This document shows positions 53,808-61,727 of a DNA stretch of 64,000 nucleotides, piece by piece. The stretch's first letter is position 1, and each line of letters begins with the position of its first letter. Location: contig JADKJM010000005.1 of NCBI GenBank assembly GCA_016721005.1, positions 310,001 through 374,000 on the forward strand, given 5' to 3'. The stretch is from Flavobacteriales bacterium (GTDB taxonomy: Bacteria; Bacteroidota; Bacteroidia; Flavobacteriales_F; PHOS-HE28). Position numbers and translations under genes: made by a program. Below the pieces are notes generated by a model. That model saw only the letters and a list, made by a program, of their open reading frames with translations. It made no database searches and had not been told where the DNA came from.

Positions 53808-54506
53808 ATGCGCCATCCCCTCTTCCTCCCGATCACATTGCTCATCGTCTCGTGTTCATCGCCCGGTGGTGATCCCGGCACGAACACCGATCCCGGCAGT
53901 ACCGTTACCGCGCCGCCCTCTTCCGCCAACACGGCGGATGACCGCGACCGCACCATGAAGCCCGAAGTACTGATCGGGATGATGAGCGATGACCTGACCG
54001 GGGTTACCGTGGCCGACCTATTCGCAGGGGATGGCTATTTCACCTTCAAGCTCATTGCGGCTGGGGCCAACGTGATCGCCATTGTGAACGATGAAGCAGA
54101 GGCGGAGGGGATCAATGCACGCAAGCGTGAGTTGGGGCTGGGTGATGATCGCTTGAAGGTGCGGGCCGTTCCCGTCGGGGACCCCGGCCTGGCGCCCGAG
54201 GAAGCGGACATGGCCTTGATCGTGCATCATTTCACGTTGATCAAGGACCGCACGAACTATTTCAAATTGATGCGGAACGGACTGCGCTTCCCACGCCCGC
54301 TGTTCATGGTCGAATGGCAGTACCGTGAGATGCAGCAGGGGCCGCCGCTGTCCCAGCGCCTGCCGTCGGAGAAGATCATGGATATGGTCGGTGCGATGGG
54401 CTATTCGGACGTCGGCGCACATTCGGACAAGATCCCGGACCACGTGGTCTTCGCGATCAACGACTACTACGACCCGTACGGGGATCCCGCTACCGAGGGC
54501 CAATAG
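53808..54506 (+). CDS. exported SAM-methyltransferase-like lipoprotein
   Basis: A 232-residue protein with a lipobox at LIVSC (Cys about residue 16), a Thr/Pro/Ser-rich linker (TNTDPGSTVTAPPSSANTAD), and a Rossmann domain with VADLFAGDGYFTFKLIAAGANVIA (SAM motif I) and the acidic second motif in IVNDEAEAEGI. A methyltransferase fold in the periplasm without ATP/SAM supply is unusual, so it may bind another ligand or have lost activity. A TAATTTCG box lies 19 nt upstream. The end overlaps DUF983 by 17 bp, tail to tail. Confidence 0.7.
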   Translation: MRHPLFLPITLLIVSCSSPGGDPGTNTDPGSTVTAPPSSANTADDRDRTMKPEVLIGMMSDDLTGVTVADLFAGDGYFTFKLIAAGANVIAIVNDEAEAEGINARKRELGLGDDRLKVRAVPVGDPGLAPEEADMALIVHHFTLIKDRTNYFKLMRNGLRFPRPLFMVEWQYREMQQGPPLSQRLPSEKIMDMVGAMGYSDVGAHSDKIPDHVVFAINDYYDPYGDPATEGQ

Positions 54507-54903
54507 GCCCGGCCTTTTCCTCGCCGGTCCTATGCGGTCCCTTGTAGTGCATGAAGAGGTTCGCCCAAATGGTCTTGGATACCGCGTAGATCAGAGGTGA
54601 GAGAATGATCAGCGCGGTGATCACCGTCGCGGCGTCCGCCCACAACGGCGCATCCGGGAAGAACACGATCATGGCGATGTACACGGTCGCGAAAAGCGCC
54701 ACGGCGAGTGCATAGGACACGTACATCCCACCGTAGTAGAAACCCGGCTCCGGCGTGTATCGCCGCTTGCATACCGGGCAATGGTCCAGCACATCACCCA
54801 CCGTGGAAAGGTGGTACGGGTTGCGGTCCACGAAGAACTCGCCCTCGTGGCAATGCGGGCATTTGAACCCGAGAATGCTCGTGAGCTTGTTGCCTTTCCT
54901 CAT
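54490..54903 (-). CDS. DUF983 family protein
   Basis: A 137-residue protein with a Cys4-type zinc ribbon (KCPHCHEGEFF and HCPVCKRRYTP), then two transmembrane helices (YVSYALAVALFATVYIAMIV, AATVITALIILSPLIYAV). DUF983 proteins are common small membrane proteins of unknown function in Bacteroidota and Proteobacteria. Length is typical. Confidence 0.85.
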   Translation of the reverse strand: MRKGNKLTSILGFKCPHCHEGEFFVDRNPYHLSTVGDVLDHCPVCKRRYTPEPGFYYGGMYVSYALAVALFATVYIAMIVFFPDAPLWADAATVITALIILSPLIYAVSKTIWANLFMHYKGPHRTGEEKAGPIGPR

Positions 54904-54955
54904 GCGCCGCGAAAGTGGCGATGCGATCGGAATGCCGTGGTGATGAAGCTCACGA

Positions 54956-55630
54956 TCAGCGCTTGAGCTTGTCCGCGAACACTTTCCGGAACTTGTCCAG
55001 CTTCGGGCGGATCACCATTTGGCAATAGCCCTGCTCGCCATTGAGCGCGTAGTAATCCTGGTGGTAGTTCTCAGCCGGGTAGAACACCACAGCTGGGGTG
55101 ATCTCCGTGACGATCGGTGCGTTGTACGCGCCACTCTCGTCCAACTTCTTCTTGTACCCTTCTGCGATCACACGCTGGGCGTCGGTGTGGTAGAAGATCG
55201 CGGAGCGGTACTGTGTTCCGACATCAGCGCCTTGTCTGTTCAAGGTGGTGGGATCGTGCGTCTGCCAGAAGACCTCCAGCAATTCATCCACGGTGAGCTG
55301 CTTCGGATCGTAAATGATCCGGGCTACTTCCGCATGACCGGTGTTGCCGGCACACACATCCCGATAGCTCGGATCCTTTACATGGCCGCCCATGTACCCG
55401 GAGGTGACGGAGATCACACCGCGCAGTTCGGTGAACACGGCTTCCACGCACCAGAAGCATCCGGCGCCCAGTGTGATCGTGTCCAGTTCAGTTGATGAGG
55501 TGGTGTCCATTTCCGTGTGTCGTGGTGCGTCGGTGGTTCCGGCCGGTGCGCTGGTACAAGCCAGCGGACCCATGGCCAGAAGGATCATGGGCACAGTGGC
55601 AAAGTGGTGCGAAGTTCGTTCTCGTTCCAT
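54956..55630 (-). CDS. msrA: peptide-methionine (S)-S-oxide reductase MsrA, lipoprotein form
   Basis: A 224-residue MsrA. The catalytic GAGCFWCVEAVFTEL (Cys in GCFW) and GYMGG are conserved; later EVFWQTHDPTTLNRQGADVGTQYRSAIFY and EHYHQDYY-like AENYHQDYYALNG complete the family pattern. The N-terminus (MILLAMGPLACTSAPAG) is a lipobox-bearing signal peptide, so it repairs oxidised methionine in the periplasm or on the outer membrane. MsrB is not nearby. Confidence 0.93.
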   Translation of the reverse strand: MERERTSHHFATVPMILLAMGPLACTSAPAGTTDAPRHTEMDTTSSTELDTITLGAGCFWCVEAVFTELRGVISVTSGYMGGHVKDPSYRDVCAGNTGHAEVARIIYDPKQLTVDELLEVFWQTHDPTTLNRQGADVGTQYRSAIFYHTDAQRVIAEGYKKKLDESGAYNAPIVTEITPAVVFYPAENYHQDYYALNGEQGYCQMVIRPKLDKFRKVFADKLKR

Positions 55631-55681
55631 CGTGTGTTCGATCGGAAGCGGTGGTCGTTGTCCGCTAACGCCCCTGACAAC

Positions 55682-56947
55682 TCACTTCGTTCCGATGGCG
55701 TTCAACAAAGCCCGACCGATGCGCTCCACTACACCGACAACAAGCGCATTGCCCATGAAGAAGGCGCGCGCATTGTCGCTGGCGCCCTCGGTGTGTCCAT
55801 CGGGGAACATGTTGAGGCGTTCCAACTCAAGCGGTGTGAGCCGACGATAGCGGCCGTTCACGAGGATGATGTGTTTGAAGCGCGACGGGGAGCGACCGCC
55901 TTCTCCGGTGATGATCGTGCGGGAGGGTCGATCCAGTGGATCAGGGAATGTCATGGCTCCTTCCGCATACGCGTACTGATGGCCGGTCGCCGCGCTTGTG
56001 CGCGGTTCCTGCTTCGCACCTTTCAAGTACTTCCATTGCGGAAGGTCCGCATGCGTGATATGGAACGATGCCGGAACCGACGCTTCCTCTTGGAGCACAC
56101 TGCGCAAGGTCGCCACCTCCCCTTCCCCTTTCGGCTCCACCTTCATGGTGAACACCACCCCATCGATCATGACCCCGCAGTTCTTGAACGGTGTCGTTCC
56201 CTTGGGCTCTCCGAAGTTCTTCGAGAGATCCTCCAGACTTTGCGCAATGCTGAAGTGGCCGGCTGCCTTATCGAGCGGAGCGCACGGGAAGGCTTGCGCC
56301 ATGGTCCCGTTTTCCGTCATCCAACCAGCAGGCGTATCGGCTCGAAGTGCTTCATAGGGTTTGGTTCCTTTCAGATAGCCAAGCAGGAACACGCGTCGCC
56401 GACGTTGCGGCATGCCGTAGTCCGCCGCGTTGATCACGCGCCACTCCACCGCGTAGCCCAGTTCGTCCAAGGACCGCAACATCACCGCGAGATCACGTCC
56501 GCGCTGTCCGACCGGTGATCCGAGCAGGCGATCAACATTCTCCAGGAACAAGTACTTCGACCGCTTCTTCTCTTTGTCCTGAAGGATCCGGTGGATCTGC
56601 CACCACAGCACACCCTTCTTTCCGACCAATCCTTTGGAACTGCGCAAGGTGCTGGCCACCGAATAATCCTGGCAGGGGAAGCCGCCCACGAGCATGTCGT
56701 GGTCCGGGATATCCTTCACATCCACCGTGGAGATATCAACGTTCAGATGTCCTTTCGCGCCGAAGCGTGCGACGTACACCTCGGAAGCACGCTGCTGCTT
56801 CTTCCCCGGCTCCCACTGATCGCTGAAGACGATATCGAAGCCTGCCTTCCGGCCGGAAGCGCGTTCCAGTCCGAGCCGGAATCCGCCCACACCCGCGAAC
56901 AATTCCGCCACACGGATCCTCTTCGACGTCGCTTGTTTTCCTGCCAT
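55682..56947 (-). CDS. orphan C5-cytosine DNA methyltransferase
   Basis: A 421-residue enzyme. Motif I is VAELFAGVGGFRLGLE, motif IV with the catalytic Cys is VGGFPCQDYSVAST, ENV is in FLENVDRLLGSP, QRRRRVFLLGYL is motif VIII, and GNALVVGVVERIG is motif X. The target-recognition domain lies in the middle third. No restriction endonuclease or vsr gene is adjacent, so it is solitary. A TAGGTTCG box lies 7 nt upstream, and a tRNA-Gly remnant is 120 bp further, possibly a mark of past integration. Confidence 0.9.
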   Translation of the reverse strand: MAGKQATSKRIRVAELFAGVGGFRLGLERASGRKAGFDIVFSDQWEPGKKQQRASEVYVARFGAKGHLNVDISTVDVKDIPDHDMLVGGFPCQDYSVASTLRSSKGLVGKKGVLWWQIHRILQDKEKKRSKYLFLENVDRLLGSPVGQRGRDLAVMLRSLDELGYAVEWRVINAADYGMPQRRRRVFLLGYLKGTKPYEALRADTPAGWMTENGTMAQAFPCAPLDKAAGHFSIAQSLEDLSKNFGEPKGTTPFKNCGVMIDGVVFTMKVEPKGEGEVATLRSVLQEEASVPASFHITHADLPQWKYLKGAKQEPRTSAATGHQYAYAEGAMTFPDPLDRPSRTIITGEGGRSPSRFKHIILVNGRYRRLTPLELERLNMFPDGHTEGASDNARAFFMGNALVVGVVERIGRALLNAIGTK

Positions 56948-56954
56948 CGCGGGC

Positions 56955-56962
56955 CGAACCTA
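56955..56962 (-). promoter_or_regulatory. -7 box TAGGTTCG of the DNA methyltransferase
   Basis: 7 of 8 match, 7 nt before the ATG. Confidence 0.5.
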
Positions 56963-57038
56963 TCATGCGCGCCCACACGAAAGCCAGGAACCGGATCGGG
57001 ACGATCAACGGGGTGTTGTTGAAGCGATCGGAAAAGCG

Positions 57039-57066
57039 AAAGGCTCCACCGGGGTCGATGGAGCCT
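57039..57066 (-). terminator. hairpin after the tRNA-Gly remnant
   Basis: Stem aaggctcca/tggagcctt with a 10-nt loop; the analogous position to the terminator behind the intact tRNA. Confidence 0.6.
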
Positions 57067-57070
57067 TCGA

Positions 57071-57135
57071 GCGAGAAACGGGATCCGGACCCGCGACCCT
57101 CAGCTTGGGATCCGCCGTACGGCGGACTACCAACT
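57071..57135 (-). pseudogene. tRNA-Gly remnant with a palindrome replacing part of the anticodon arm
   Basis: The T-arm half (about 40 bp) matches the intact tRNA-Gly except for two bases, then the sequence switches at GGGA to TCCGCCGTACGGCGGA (57111-57126), and the D-arm resumes as ctaccaactga before degenerating. The 3' anticodon-stem side and acceptor 5' side are missing, so it cannot make a tRNA. Confidence 0.75.
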
Positions 57136-57146
57136 GACCTGAATGA

Positions 57147-57172
57147 ACAAGCGACCGGATCCGGTCGCTTGT
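57147..57172 (-). terminator. palindromic terminator of tRNA-Gly
   Basis: Perfect 26-bp palindrome (12-bp arms acaagcgaccgg), 8 bp past the end of the tRNA on the minus strand. Confidence 0.7.
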
Positions 57173-57179
57173 CTTCTTG

Positions 57180-57252
57180 AGCGAGAAACGGGATTCGAAC
57201 CCGCGACCCTCAGCTTGGGAAGCTGATGCTCTACCAACTGAGCTATTCTCGC
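57180..57252 (-). tRNA. tRNA-Gly (CCC)
   Basis: A 73-nt tRNA with acceptor GCGAGAA/TTCTCGC, D-arm TAGCTCAGTTGGTAGAGCA, anticodon loop TTCCCAA (CCC), and T-arm CGGGTTCGAATCCCG. CCA not encoded. A TAACTTCG box lies at 57263-57270. Confidence 0.93.
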
Positions 57253-57262
57253 AACGCGGCGT

Positions 57263-57270
57263 CGAAGTTA
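57263..57270 (-). promoter_or_regulatory. -7 box TAACTTCG of tRNA-Gly
   Basis: 7 of 8 match on the minus strand, 10 nt before the tRNA. Confidence 0.55.
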
Positions 57271-57306
57271 GAAGCGCCCCGGAAAAAGTCGCGAAAGAGC
57301 TTAACC

Positions 57307-57314
57307 TATATTTG
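57307..57314 (+). promoter_or_regulatory. -7 box TATATTTG of the response regulator
   Basis: Perfect consensus, about 50 nt before the chosen ATG, divergent from the tRNA-Gly promoter. Confidence 0.65.
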
Positions 57315-57364
57315 ATCACGGGTTAACCTTCTACCCGACATGACCAGTGACCTTTGCTGCGCCA

Positions 57365-58063
57365 ATGCACGAACCCGTGATCGGAACACTAGCGCAGAAG
57401 GTCCTCTTGGTGGACGATGAGCCGGATATCCTTGAGCTTCTCAAGTACAACTTGGAGCGTGAAGGCTACGTGGTGTTCACTGCGCTGAACGGTCGTGAGG
57501 GCATCAAGATCGCCAAGTCCGAACGCCCCGACCTGATCGTGCTGGACATCATGATGCCCGGTATGGACGGCGTGGAAGTCTGCCACCAGTTGCGGCAGCT
57601 GCCGGAATTCAAACGGACCTTGATCACCTTCCTCACCGCACGCAGCGAGGACTATTCCCAGATCGCAGGATTCGATGCGGGGGCCGACGATTATATCACC
57701 AAACCCGTGCGCCCGAAAGTCTTCATCAGCAAGGTGAAGGCCCTGTTGAAGCGGAGCGGCACCGATCGCCCCGATGGTCAGAATCTCGAAGCCAATGGTG
57801 TCCGCGTGGATCTCGAACGCGTGATGGTGATGGTGGGCGAACAGGAGATGCACTTGCCGAAGAAGGAATTCGAATTGCTCGTGCTCCTGATGAGCAAGCC
57901 GGGCAAGGTCTTCAAGCGGGACGAGATCTATGGCCATGTCTGGGGCAACGACCTCTTCGTGGGCGATCGCACCATTGATGTACACATCCGCAAATTGCGC
58001 GAGAAGATCGGCGACGATCGCATCCGGACCGTGAAAGGGATCGGGTACACCTTCGAGGCTTGA
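57365..58063 (+). CDS. OmpR/PhoB-type response regulator
   Basis: A 232-residue two-domain regulator. Receiver: LLVDDEPDILELL, phospho-acceptor Asp in LIVLDIMMPGMDG, Thr/Ser in FLTARSED, Lys in DYITKPVRP. DNA-binding winged helix: LPKKEFELLVLLMSKPGKVFKRDEIYGHVWGN and RTIDVHIRKLREKIG. No histidine kinase is adjacent: a tRNA gene and repeats follow. An in-frame GTG at 57347 would add six residues. In Bacteroidota such PhoB-like regulators often control phosphate genes, here unproven. Confidence 0.9.
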   Translation: MHEPVIGTLAQKVLLVDDEPDILELLKYNLEREGYVVFTALNGREGIKIAKSERPDLIVLDIMMPGMDGVEVCHQLRQLPEFKRTLITFLTARSEDYSQIAGFDAGADDYITKPVRPKVFISKVKALLKRSGTDRPDGQNLEANGVRVDLERVMVMVGEQEMHLPKKEFELLVLLMSKPGKVFKRDEIYGHVWGNDLFVGDRTIDVHIRKLREKIGDDRIRTVKGIGYTFEA

Positions 58064-58085
58064 GGAGATTTGCATTCCCTTCCTT

Positions 58086-58093
58086 TACTTTGG
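58086..58093 (+). promoter_or_regulatory. -7 box TACTTTGG of tRNA-Pro
   Basis: 7 of 8 match, 17 nt before the tRNA. Confidence 0.55.
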
Positions 58094-58110
58094 CGCCTCG
58101 TTCCACCATT

Positions 58111-58185
58111 CGGGGTGTAGCGCAGCCCGGTTAGCGTGCGTCGTTCGGGACGACGAGGTCGGAGGTTCGAATCCTCTCACCCCGA
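58111..58185 (+). tRNA. tRNA-Pro (CGG)
   Basis: A 75-nt tRNA with acceptor CGGGGTG/CACCCCG, D-arm GTAGCGCAGCCCGGTTAGCG, anticodon loop TTCGGGA (CGG), and T-arm GGAGGTTCGAATCCTC. CCA not encoded. Confidence 0.94.
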
Positions 58186-58193
58186 CAGGATCA

Positions 58194-58222
58194 AAACCCT
58201 TGCGACGAAGTCGCAGGGGTTT
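58194..58222 (+). terminator. hairpin terminator of tRNA-Pro
   Basis: Stem aaacccttgcgac / gtcgcaggggttt with a GAA loop and one G-T wobble, followed by TTTCTTGTT. Confidence 0.8.
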
Positions 58223-58277
58223 CTTGTTCATGGTCGAGCCAAGCGAAGCTTGAGCGAAGATCATGAACAAGAAACCC
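58217..58277. repeat. inverted repeat, 16-bp arms, 29-nt loop
   Basis: Arms gggtttcttgttcatg (58217-58232) and complement (58262-58277). The loop contains gcgaagcttgagcgaag, words that recur in the insertion at 62500. Confidence 0.75.
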
Positions 58278-58309
58278 GCGAGCGGAGCGAGCAGGGTTCT
58301 GATCATAGG
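58264..58309 (+). repeat. 46-bp direct repeat, copy 1
   Basis: Identical to 58365-58410 (copy 2) and containing acccgcgagcggagcgagc flanked by AACCC/GGGTT arms; spacing of the copies is 101 bp. Copy 1 is also the right arm of the preceding inverted repeat. Confidence 0.85.
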
Positions 58310-58364
58310 CCACCCCAATGGAGGATAGCCCGTCCTCGGGCAATCCTCTATTCTAGCGAACGTG

Positions 58365-58410
58365 TGAACAAGAAACCCGCGAGCGGAGCGAGCAGGGTTC
58401 TGATCATAGG
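58365..58410 (+). repeat. 46-bp direct repeat, copy 2
   Basis: Identical to 58264-58309; the two enclose a 55-bp stretch with a hairpin (gaggatagcccg / cgggcaatcctc). Confidence 0.85.
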
Positions 58411-58566
58411 TCTGCCCCAATTGCCGGACGTCCCCTTCTTCGTTCGGCACGGTGCTTTGCCACGGATCAGTGGGATCGCCACGAGGCTTTGACCCTGCGC
58501 ACCATGGCCCTCGTTCGCTGGCACGTATCTTGAAACCGCCGCGACACTCACTCCAACCCCTACACC

Positions 58567-60516
58567 ATGCTCCGGACATCGACCCTCCTGCTCGCCGCTT
58601 CCTTTCTCTTCACCACCGACCTCCACGCGCAACTGCAACCAGCGTGGTCCGCGCAGACCGGTGCCGTGCAATGGCTGCGCACCACCAGCGCCGGTGCGGT
58701 CCTGGCCTGCACCGCCGAAGGACTCAAAGGCATCGACCCGTCCACGGGCGCAGTGAGTTGGACCGTGAAGGAACTGGCCAACGCGCCGGAGACCGGCTAC
58801 CAGGAGGTGGCCCACTCCCCTTTCGTCACGCTGGTGCCGGCAGGTGCTACCGAGGACCTCATCATCCTGGAGCCCTTCGCGGGCAATGTGGTCTTCAACA
58901 GCCGCGAGGCCGGGATCATGCGCATCGCCAGCCAATACTTCCTCTACGCCAACAACGCCATCGTGCTCACCGGGCAACGCCCGGATAAGAAAGCAGTGAT
59001 GGCCTGCATCGATATGGGCACCGGTAAGGTGCGCTTCACCAAGGAGGAAGCCTTCAGCAAACTCACCTCATGCAGCAGCGCGGGGCCTGATGCCATCCTG
59101 CTCAGCACGCTCTTCTTCGTGTACAAATTGGATGCGAACACAGGCGAGGAGCTCTGGAAGAAATGTCCTGATCCGAAGTTCGCCAGTGCAGCAGGTCTTA
59201 TGACGATGTTGGACCGTGGCGGCGCCAACCTGAACCTGCCGGATGTGTATGGTGTGTTCGCCACCACGCCGTACGCACCCGACCTCTGCTTCATGGGCCT
59301 ACAGAGCGAACACAAAAAGGAGAGCACCGACAGCCAAGGCAAGAAAACGGTGACCATCACCTACAAGACCTTCGTGAATGCATTCAATGTGAGCGACGGT
59401 TCATACGCCTGGGCGGCACCGTTGGAGATGAACCAGAAGCTCGGGGCCATCGTGCCCATGAAGACCGGCCTTCTGGTAGGTGCCGGTGACCGCAAGAGCA
59501 TCGACCTCTTGAACTACCGTACGGGCGCGGGCATCTGGGGCAAGAACGGCAAGGGCATCAATGTGAAAGGGATCCTGGCCGGTGCGGTGGAAATGGGTGA
59601 TCGCACGCTGCTCACCAGCGGTGGCGATGACGGCGTAGTGACGTTGGTGGACGCCACGGGAACTGAGTTGTGGAAGAAACCCGTGAAGCTGGATGGCGTG
59701 GTGCGCAGTGTGACCTTGCTCGGCGTTGATGTGCTCGTGGCCACGGCGGAGGAAGTGGAGGTCATCGATCTCGGCACGGGTCTCTCGCGCTTGGCCAAGC
59801 CATTGCAAGGTGGTGCGGGCTTGGTGTGCGAAGGCGGCGGAAGGATCTACGTATTCAACACCAAGGACGGGTTGTTGTATGCGGTGGCCACAAGCGGTGG
59901 TGCCGCCACTGCGGTATCCTCCGTTCCATTGGCGTTCGAAGGCAAGGAGAAGCCGACCGCCATGGAGTACACCGAACAAGGCCTGGTGATCTCCTCGGAC
60001 CAGAACTTGGCGCTGCTGGGAACGGACGGCGCGGAGAAGTACCGGAAGTACTACCCGGCCCCACGCGAAAGCGGATTGGTGCGCGCGCTGAAATATGCGA
60101 GTGCCGTGCGCGCGGCGTACTACACCGCTGCCTTCGGGTACACCAGCGCGGCCTTCGGTGCGGCGAGCCAGAGCATTCAAGTGAATGACGCCAACAGCAA
60201 GTTGGCGAAGGACCTCACCGGCGCGGTGAGTGATGTGTATGCGGAGGGTTCCAAAGCAGCCATGGGCGCCACCGCGCGATTCCTGAAGGAAGCCAGCGCG
60301 CGATTCAAAGCCACGGCAAGCACCAATGCCATCCACTACCTACTGAGCGAAGCAGGCAAGAACACCTACGCCCTGTACGCTTTGAACAAGACCGATGGCA
60401 GTGTGGCGGGTACCATCCCCCTAGGCACTGACAAGACACCGGTGTATGAGGTGGACGGTTTCACGAACACGGTATACCTGGTGGAAGGTGGGGTGGTGAA
60501 GGGGTTCGGATTGTGA
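58567..60516 (+). CDS. secreted PQQ-type beta-propeller protein
   Basis: A 649-residue exported protein (signal peptide to TTDLHAQ). A series of beta-propeller blades with the pattern TGAVQWLR, GLKGIDPSTGAVSWTVKEL, YKLDANTGEELWKK, LLNYRTGAGIWGK and LVDATGTELWKK matches the PQQ-binding-like/WD40-like repeat family; no enzymatic domain is visible. Roles of this fold include scaffolding and ligand binding. The C-terminal 200 residues are Ala-rich (SAAFGAASQSI). Start 58567 is set by the signal peptide. Confidence 0.8.
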   Translation: MLRTSTLLLAASFLFTTDLHAQLQPAWSAQTGAVQWLRTTSAGAVLACTAEGLKGIDPSTGAVSWTVKELANAPETGYQEVAHSPFVTLVPAGATEDLIILEPFAGNVVFNSREAGIMRIASQYFLYANNAIVLTGQRPDKKAVMACIDMGTGKVRFTKEEAFSKLTSCSSAGPDAILLSTLFFVYKLDANTGEELWKKCPDPKFASAAGLMTMLDRGGANLNLPDVYGVFATTPYAPDLCFMGLQSEHKKESTDSQGKKTVTITYKTFVNAFNVSDGSYAWAAPLEMNQKLGAIVPMKTGLLVGAGDRKSIDLLNYRTGAGIWGKNGKGINVKGILAGAVEMGDRTLLTSGGDDGVVTLVDATGTELWKKPVKLDGVVRSVTLLGVDVLVATAEEVEVIDLGTGLSRLAKPLQGGAGLVCEGGGRIYVFNTKDGLLYAVATSGGAATAVSSVPLAFEGKEKPTAMEYTEQGLVISSDQNLALLGTDGAEKYRKYYPAPRESGLVRALKYASAVRAAYYTAAFGYTSAAFGAASQSIQVNDANSKLAKDLTGAVSDVYAEGSKAAMGATARFLKEASARFKATASTNAIHYLLSEAGKNTYALYALNKTDGSVAGTIPLGTDKTPVYEVDGFTNTVYLVEGGVVKGFGL

Positions 60517-60676
60517 CAGAAACTGATCGTGATGCCTGCGCGCACATCCTTGAAGAAGGGCGATCCGTTCAGGGGAGTGATAGCAACGCTCTGTTCCGCG
60601 TGGAAGTGACCGGTCCGGACCGTGACACTTTCCATTGTGATCGGAACGACCACCGTTCCGCACAACGATCGCGCCC

Positions 60677-60684
60677 TACTTTCG
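60677..60684 (+). promoter_or_regulatory. -7 box TACTTTCG of porT
   Basis: It ends 11 nt before the ATG at 60696 and rules out an in-frame start at 60513. Confidence 0.6.
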
Positions 60685-60695
60685 TTGCCATTCCG

Positions 60696-61424
60696 ATGAA
60701 AGCCCTTTCCCGTTCCCTGACGGTTGCCCTGTTCATATGCCTCGGCATTGGCGCACAAGCGCAAAACGGTGGTCGCGTGAAGATGGAGAACCTCCCCAAC
60801 TTCGACCTGCACCGGTTCCACTTCGGGTTCCTGCTGAGCTACAACACCAGCGACTTCTTCGTGAAGTTGAAGTCCGGCGTTCCGTTCACCGATTCGCTGC
60901 TCGTCCTCGATCACCAGCGGCAACCCGGGTTCAACCTCGGCATCGTGGCTTCGTTGAACATGAACAAGAACTGGAGCCTGCGCTTCTTGCCCACGCTGTC
61001 CTTCCAGGAACGCATCCTGCAGTATGAATTCCGGCGCAGCGATGGGCGTTCGGTCTTTTTCCAGAAGCCGATCGAAAGCACCTACCTGGAGTTCCCGGTC
61101 CTTTTGAAGTTGCGTAGCGATCGCATCAACAACTTCGCGGTGTACGTGATCGGTGGCGGCAAATTCGGGATCGACATGGCCAGCCAGAAGGACGTGAACA
61201 ACGCGTTGGACGACGATATCGTGGTGAAGCTGGCGAAGTATGATTACGGCGCGGAGATCGGTGGTGGGGTCGATATGTTCCTCCCCTACTTCAAGTTCGG
61301 GATCGAGTTGAAGGGAAGCTTCGGGATCCCCAACCTGATCATCGACGACGCCACGCGTTTCAGCAACCCGATCGAGAGCATCCGGTCCAAGGCCTTCATC
61401 CTCACGTTCACCTTCGAGGGCTGA
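60696..61424 (+). CDS. porT: PorT, type IX secretion system outer-membrane protein
   Basis: A 242-residue outer-membrane protein (signal peptide to GIGAQAQ). VKMENLPNFDLHRFHFGFLLSYNTSDF and the later IVASLNMNKNWSLRFLPTLSFQERILQYEF and ESTYLEFPVLLKLRSDR are typical of PorT/SprT, needed for T9SS secretion of cargoes such as those at 3305, 30695, 36445 and 45817. Start 60696 is chosen because a -7 box lies 11 nt upstream. Confidence 0.9.
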   Translation: MKALSRSLTVALFICLGIGAQAQNGGRVKMENLPNFDLHRFHFGFLLSYNTSDFFVKLKSGVPFTDSLLVLDHQRQPGFNLGIVASLNMNKNWSLRFLPTLSFQERILQYEFRRSDGRSVFFQKPIESTYLEFPVLLKLRSDRINNFAVYVIGGGKFGIDMASQKDVNNALDDDIVVKLAKYDYGAEIGGGVDMFLPYFKFGIELKGSFGIPNLIIDDATRFSNPIESIRSKAFILTFTFEG

Positions 61425-61427
61425 TCC

Positions 61428-61727
61428 ATGGAACGCACGGTGGACATCGTGTTGTCCCCGGTGGAGGCCGCCGATCCGGTCCTGGTCCGGCAAGCGGCCG
61501 AGGAGGAAGCCGGGATACCACCCGGATCGGCGAACACCTCGCGCATCCTCAAACGCTCCATTGACGCACGCAGTCGTTCTCCACGCATTCGCTTGCGTGT
61601 GCTGGTAGCGACCGAAGTGTTGCCCGAGGACCCGATCACTCCACCGTCGCTGAGGAATGTGCGTGATGCGCCGGTGGTGCTCATCGTCGGGGCTGGTCCG
61701 GCAGGGCTGTCTGTGCACTTCGTGTGA
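61428..61727 (+). CDS. FAD-dependent oxidoreductase, N-terminal fragment of a frameshifted gene
   Basis: About 99 residues that end in the dinucleotide-binding loop APVVLIVGAGPAGL. After GPAGL the frame leaves the sense and stops; the next frame continues with VIERGYRPIILERGKDVRS. One missing base near 61715 explains the break. An assembly error is most likely, as both halves are otherwise well conserved. The start lies 3 bp after the porT stop. Confidence 0.7.
   Translation: MERTVDIVLSPVEAADPVLVRQAAEEEAGIPPGSANTSRILKRSIDARSRSPRIRLRVLVATEVLPEDPITPPSLRNVRDAPVVLIVGAGPAGLSVHFV

Larger units (their letters stand above)
58186..58566. other. 380-bp gap: tRNA terminator and repeated hairpins
   Basis: A terminator hairpin (58194-58222), an inverted repeat, and two direct repeats fill the first 225 bp; a TATCTTGA box at 58526-58533 lies 33 nt before the next gene. 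No coding region. Confidence 0.6.

Noticed and set aside
58085..58579. Minus-strand gene of about 164 codons behind tRNA-Pro
   Set aside because: It is the translation of tRNA, terminator and direct repeats.
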